From Tanytarsus gracilentus (taxonomy: Eukaryota > Arthropoda > Insecta > Diptera > Chironomidae): a stretch of DNA of 64,000 nucleotides. A program made the translations under genes and the position numbers. The stretch's first letter is position 1; each line of letters opens with the position of its first letter. The notes beneath the pieces were generated by a model. That model saw only the letters and a list, made by a program, of their open reading frames with translations. It was not told where the DNA came from and did no database searches. This document shows positions 59,692-64,000 of this stretch, in pieces. The stretch is taken from positions 2,585,501 through 2,649,500 of the forward strand of contig JAXRKN010000041.1 of NCBI GenBank assembly GCA_038502055.1, in the 5' to 3' direction.

Positions 59692-62600
59692 GATAATGGC
59701 AGTGAAGATATACATGGTTGCTATCTCTACACTCGACATTTTCCATTCGTTTCGAGAAAAGAAGTTTTTCCTTCTTTCTTTTTTTATTTTATTTCTGCAA
59801 AGGCAAGCAAGCAAGCAGAGTGGAGAGTTCGTTTGTTGAGGAGAGGGGAAAAAGAGGAGGCAGAAATGAATCGATTTTTCCTGATCACCCTCTTTGTCTC
59901 ATTTCTCTCGAGTTTTATACTCGGTAAAAATGTGTATGAGAGAGAAAAGCAAACGACAACATAAGGAGATCTGATGTGTTTCTCTCCCCTTTTTAATAAT
60001 ATTACAACCCCCAACCAGCCACCCCTCAATCCAATATTATATCCAAGCCACCCACTCTCATATAGCACAGAATCGGAGTGAGTGAACGAGCTATGCTGCT
60101 ACGTTCATTTGGGTTTGTTACCAATGGAAAAAATATACTTCATTGCAAGTTGGTAGAGGGCGTGGTTGTTGCTTCTTGTGATATTACGAAAATTCCTCTT
60201 TTTATCGCAATTTTCTTCTGCAGACATTTTTCACATCTTTTTCTATCATGAGACAAAATAAGCATGAGAGTTGATACCATAGACATCAATCATTATATTT
60301 CACGTTTTTGCCTTCTACATGCTTTTAATATAATTTTATAATATGTTTTATTGAAACGTGTAGAAGAGTAATTTTTCTTTTATCGTGCTACTAATTTTCT
60401 CCTCCGCTATATTTTATGACTCTTCGGAATATCGTTCGAAGGAAAGTAAAAGTGTATGCAATGAAAATTTTCATATTTGATGAACGAGTGAGTGAGAGAG
60501 AAATAACAAATCATTAAATTTAATGCTATTGAACCGACAAATGCTAATAGTGTGTCACGGCATGCACATTGCCGCTCGCTCATTCATCGAGAGTGTGCTG
60601 AGTAAATATAATCATCCGAAATGGAATAAAGTAAGTTTGAGACTAGAGCGCGAGACCATTTAAAATCAATAAATTTCGGCTGCTGTCACTTTTGCTTATG
60701 ACGGCTCTTTTTTTTATTCTCAAATGCCTTTTTATATAACACACAACCGAGAGCACACAAGGCATGAGTAAGTGAGAGAGATATTTGCCGGGGGAATCCA
60801 TACACTTTTTTTTTCATTGTTGTTTATACAGTTTTGTTAAGCAAGGTCAGGTAGTTATACATTTTTTAAATTGATATCTGCTTCAGATATATGCAAGAGG
60901 GAGAGAGAGAGAAAGCTTGTCCTTATATACTTTTCGACTGTTGTCGCCCGAAACATCAGTTACTGACCAAATTACAATCTCATGGCAGATTCTTTTAATT
61001 GTTCACGCAGTCATTCCACGTGACTCAATTTGAAATGTATTACAGGAGGGACTTTTGATTTTAAGTTTGTCGTCATCATCTTTTCAGCAACGTCTCTCTC
61101 CCTGTGTGGTAGATTTTTAAAGACAAAAGAAAAATGTGGAAAAGAAAGAGACGAAAAAGTATATAAAATAAATTCTTTGAAGGGATCCAAGTCGGAGCAC
61201 GTGAGTTATTCAAAATATATATATAAAAAAATACATAGTGAGGTCGGTAAATAGGAAAAAGAAGAAATATAAAAACATTCATTCAACTTGTGACTGAATA
61301 AAGTGAAAGAGAAGGAAATATCGTGATTTCCAATGCAATAAATGTAGAGACCGGCTTCTGAAGTTCTGATATCAAAGGCATAAACAGTAGTGAAGAAGAG
61401 GAGCGAGTAACATGAGACGAGGGCAATGGATTTAAATATAAAGTTTAGCATAAACATGTGAATTTGTTACATGCTATATTTATTTTCTTTTTCTCTCTTT
61501 CTTTTTTTTTGATAAATCATAGTCGTCGCCTTTTGTCGTCATCATTGCTCCATATATGTTTCGTTATATATATAAACATACTTATATTCCCTCCCGTCGC
61601 TTATGTACCGCAATAAAGTTTTCTATTTCATTCGCCTTGTACTTGAAAAATCTCTCTCACATTTTTCCTCTTATTCTTTTTCCCATTTTCCACACTGCAC
61701 ATACATATTATTATTATTGTGTGTACATAACTAAGAAGTGGCGGAAAATTTGTATATATACACTCTTTTGCTCTTGCTGATGAAAGAAGTTTGACTTCAT
61801 TGAGGAGAAGAGAGAAAAGTTTAAAAAGAAATGGAAAACTTAAAAAAGTTTTTCCGTTTTCATTTTCACTTACTCCACCGCCACGAGACATACAAACATA
61901 CACACACATTTTTTTGTAACGTGACAAATTTCAGCTTGAGAAATCTTTGAAAATCATTGGTGTCTTTCAAAACTGGTACATGTTCTAGAGTAGGTTGGAA
62001 AGTGCATATATAGATGTGGGTAAATAGAAAATTCTACAAAACAAAAGCATGTGATATTTTCCACGGCCAATGCGTACGATATGCATGACAAAAATATGCA
62101 AACTGAGAGGAAAATCCTGAATTAGAAAGTGAAATATACACACAAATACCGCTGGCTGTGTGTATGTCGGAGAGCTTAGAGTATGAATTGTTTAAAGTGT
62201 AATGAACTCTGAGAATAGCAATAACATCATCATCATATTGTGTGTATGTTGCCGGCACATTGCAGAGGTGTGAGGAAAAGTGAACCTTTTTCAACGGCAT
62301 ACAAAAATATTTTCAATGTTTTGATATCTCTCCAACAACAACATGTCGACGACGACGCGCTTTAATCTCGAAAAAGTGTACTTGTGATTCATAAATTCTT
62401 TTTTTTGGGGTGTCTGTGCAATCGTTTTTATGCTCCATGTTTCAATTGAGAATGAGCGAGTGAGAGAAAGAGGCCGAGAAAAATTTGTTTGTGTACGATC
62501 CTGACCTTTCAATCCTTTTTTTATGCTATTACACAATGCACACGGTTTTCTCGGTTATTATGTATAGAAGCAAAAGAGAGAGAGAGAAATGGTACATAAG

Positions 62601-64000
62601 AAGAGATATTATCATCATCATTTTATTGATTTGAGTTGAAGCACCGCTGCGGTTGCAACTTATAATTAGGTGAACGGTGATGCATGCATCATTTTGGATT
62701 TTGCGTAAACGATTGAAAATTATTCCTTGCTGATGGCATTCGCAAATTTCATTTTTCATTGAAGCGCAAGAGTAAAGAAGGAACTCCAAAAAATAAATGT
62801 AAAAGAAGTGTATATAAAAAAAAGTCCCGATAAAATGTGTGCTGTATGTATATACATAACAAGACGAAAACAGAAACCGCCAAAAAGACGAATAAGAAAT
62901 CATCATCATCACATTACTGACCTGTTTCAACAATAATTGCTTAATTCTTAATTTTTATTTATACCGCACACATAAATTTTCGATGAGTTCTGTCTATGAC
63001 GTCACGAGATTATTTAGATTTGAATTGAACCCGAGAGTCTCTAAGAATTTTACCTCTTCATTTACATTTAATTCCTTTTTGGCGTTATTTTATTTTTAAA
63101 CCTTTTCTTGCACTAGAGTTCGCATGTCATAGAGTGTTGAGACCGTAATAAAAAATATTAATTTATTAATTTTTGGAAGTTATTTGAAATTTATATTATT
63201 TTCATTCGATTGCCATTCTCTTTATATACTCAGCGCTCACACAGAAATTCCAATGAGGTTTTTCATATCTAATTCATTCTTATGTGCATGATATCAGACA
63301 TAAAATATGATTTATGCGTCATTCCCTATGCATGCTCTCATTTTTTTGTGTTTTATCTTTCAACGCATATGTGCATGTGCTCTTCTTCGACATTGAAAAT
63401 GCCATCGCAAAAAAAGTTATACACACACACACACACAAATTCTTCTAACACACGACAATTTAATTGGAGGGAAAAATGAATTTGTTGCTTGCGTCATTTT
63501 TATAATGTCAATAATAAAAAAAACTTTTGCCGGTTTCGAAAAGTCGCGGCAAATAAACACAAAAAGCGTGTATATAAAGAAGCAAAAAACACATGAATTG
63601 AAATTATTTCATTTATGTGTACACTTCGCGGCGCCTAAATGTCTTTTGAAAAATATATAAATTTTACACTCTTCATCAAGTCTCGCTCCTCATTCATTAA
63701 TGAATGAGTATATAAATATATGACAAAAGAAAAGAATTCGATGAACTCTTGCATGTGTCAAAAATAGAAAGAAAAAAAAAAGTGTTTTAGAACTTACAGG
63801 TGGAGGTCCACGATATTGTTGCGGACTGTAGGGTCTTGGTGGAACCCATCCGCCTTGCTGCTGCTGTTGTTGTTGTTGCTGAGATTGAGGGGGCATTGGT
63901 GATGAAGAGCCACTGTTGGGAGGTGGTGGTCCTCCGGAATTCGGTGGCGCATATGGATCGTAATATCTGTGAGGTGGTGGGGGACCACTTTGTGGCGACT
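39847..64000 (-). CDS. osa: Osa/ARID1 (BAF250), SWI/SNF (BAP) complex subunit; N-terminus beyond window
   Basis: Sixteen coding exons join in frame: 63798-64000 (continues past the edge), 58650-58865, 58376-58540, 57578-57631, 54591-54647, 48224-48440, 45864-46823, 45516-45733, 45268-45456, 44804-45197, 44224-44352, 43634-43790, 43239-43578, 42884-42971, 42666-42823, 39847-42609. They encode 2101 residues. The N-terminal half is Pro/Gln/Gly/Ser-rich with polyQ runs. The ARID DNA-binding domain is in the exons at 44804-45456 and the BAF250_C domain is in the last exon. Osa targets the Brahma remodelling complex to chromatin and restrains Wingless and EGFR target genes in flies. Introns up to 6.2 kb are much longer than those of neighbouring genes. 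The first residues and promoter lie to the right of the window. Confidence 0.95.
40230..41180 (-). other. osa: BAF250_C domain of Osa
   Basis: Within the last exon, the segment including SEWWWDFLVTIRENMLVSL, ALEALCRLCVTDTNVDLV and MLRRAAGTLLHLSKHPDNRP is the armadillo-like C-terminal domain that anchors ARID1 proteins to the core BAF complex. It is preceded by a basic, acidic and Lys-rich linker with nuclear localisation signals (KCLKRRRLS). The earlier part of the exon (TRHDVSPVDPWRLFMSIKSG, WALDVLNVLLYDD) is also highly conserved in this family. Confidence 0.9.
44990..45456 (-). other. osa: ARID DNA-binding domain of Osa (two exons)
   Basis: The exon at 45268-45456 gives KLYEMDENPERRGFLDRLL, PLDLYRLYLYVKERGGF and ends at MEV. 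The exon at 44804-45197 continues TKNKTWKDVAGLLGIG and AAYTLRKHYIKSILPFEC. The order of helices and the conserved ERGG, W-K and YTLRKHY residues match ARID1-type domains, which bind DNA with low sequence specificity. Confidence 0.93.
45864..46823 (-). other. osa: Low-complexity Pro/Gln exon of Osa with polyQ runs
   Basis: A 960-base exon of almost pure Pro, Gln, Gly, Ser, Met and Tyr, with a mixed CAG/CAA polyQ run at about 46237-46262 and others near 46321 and 46630. Interrupted codons suggest selection against slippage. This matches the disordered, condensate-prone N-terminal region of ARID1 proteins. Confidence 0.85.
46824..48223 (-). other. osa: osa intron, 1.4 kb
   Basis: AT-rich with a GA tract at 47288-47303. 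No other gene seen. Confidence 0.6.
48441..54590 (-). other. osa: osa intron, 6.2 kb
   Basis: Holds GA tracts (about 49909-49918, 51658-51673, 53150-53164), a CATGC triplet repeat (51399-51416) beside short GGCA and ATTAT repeats (51420-51510), and a slightly more GC-rich patch at 51950-52120. Open frames of up to 127 codons are low-complexity Ser/Phe/Leu and overlap on both strands. An intronic enhancer or internal promoter is possible but not shown. Confidence 0.5.
54591..54647 (-). other. osa: 57-base basic micro-exon of Osa
   Basis: Encodes 19 residues, VNQKKKNPSAKKKTKKQQK, between introns of 6.2 and 2.9 kb. Both splice sites are good (CTCTCAG acceptor, GTAAGC donor) and both junctions are phase 0, so including or skipping it keeps the frame. 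It looks like a nuclear-localisation or DNA-contact cassette. Confidence 0.8.
54648..57577 (-). other. osa: osa intron, 2.9 kb
   Basis: AT-rich with no repeats of note. A 97-codon + frame at 54594-54887 starts within the antisense of the micro-exon and is discounted. Confidence 0.5.
59663..59685 (+). repeat. CTG trinucleotide microsatellite in osa intron
   Basis: About seven and a half uninterrupted TGC/CTG units followed by GTGTGT. Intronic and therefore not part of Osa polyQ. Confidence 0.85.
63421..63437 (+). repeat. AC dinucleotide microsatellite
   Basis: Uninterrupted AC repeat within the osa intron, useful only as a variable marker. Confidence 0.85.

Larger units (their letters stand above)
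58866..63797 (-). other. osa: osa intron, 4.9 kb
   Basis: Contains a CTG trinucleotide repeat (59663-59685; CAG on the osa strand), GA tracts (about 60897-60912 and 62575-62587), an AC repeat (63421-63437) and a CT-rich, relatively GC-rich stretch at 59110-59560 where stop codons are scarce on the + strand. No separate gene is supported. Confidence 0.5.

Noticed and set aside
1..64000. CRISPR array, operons, bacterial signals, tRNA/rRNA genes
   Set aside because: The sequence is eukaryotic with spliced genes. No spaced direct-repeat array and no tRNA B-box consensus with a cloverleaf was found by eye.

Overview
The window is animal nuclear DNA, most likely from a fly of the mosquito/midge grade (Diptera). 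The evidence is very AT-rich DNA, short GT-AG introns, insect core-promoter motifs, and orthologues of Drosophila genes (osa, Hrb27C, CRMP, a Cad87A-like cadherin, an RR-type cuticle protein). A compact chironomid-like genome would fit, but that is inference. Genes were rebuilt exon by exon. Every multi-exon model given as a full gene closes in frame across all its junctions.

Left part (1-14.5 kb). The last exon of an unidentified + strand gene (1-128) is followed at once by a roughly 1.09 kb insertion (219-1304) flanked by a perfect 25-bp direct repeat, with a pentanucleotide-repeat tail at one end. This looks like a minus-strand non-LTR/SINE-type retroposon. Next come a secreted minus-strand protein with several dibasic cleavage sites (4148-4999), a weak orphan exon (6540-6804), an RR cuticle protein gene with a TATA box and a 4.4 kb first intron (8234-13948, +), and a small secreted lysine-tailed protein convergent with it (14058-14432, -).

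Middle part (16-37 kb). A large single-pass cadherin (16227-22527, -; 1795 aa) lies head-to-head with a tiny cysteine-rich secreted or membrane protein gene (22584-22853, +). Two ubiquitin ligases converge: Ube4B/Ufd2 (U-box, +, 24013-27930) and Rnf146 (RING-WWE, -, 28072-28794), with poly(A) signals almost touching. Then on the minus strand come Hrb27C (two-RRM hnRNP, 30533-32187), a second copy of its RRM1 exons (33271-33815), and CRMP (34348-36593). The second RRM1 copy comes from a head-to-tail tandem duplication whose unit runs from the last exon of CRMP to the start of Hrb27C exon 4. A decayed copy of the CRMP last exon remains at 33206-33258. This is the most interesting structure in the window: it has created either a 90-aa single-RRM protein or an alternative first RRM for Hrb27C.

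Right part (37-64 kb). Apart from a 3 kb spacer/3' UTR, this is one gene, osa (ARID1/BAF250, SWI/SNF subunit; minus). Sixteen coding exons, the first one cut by the window edge, encode 2101 residues in the window, including the ARID and BAF250_C regions. Its large introns hold only simple repeats, notably many GA tracts. No tRNA, rRNA or CRISPR array was found.
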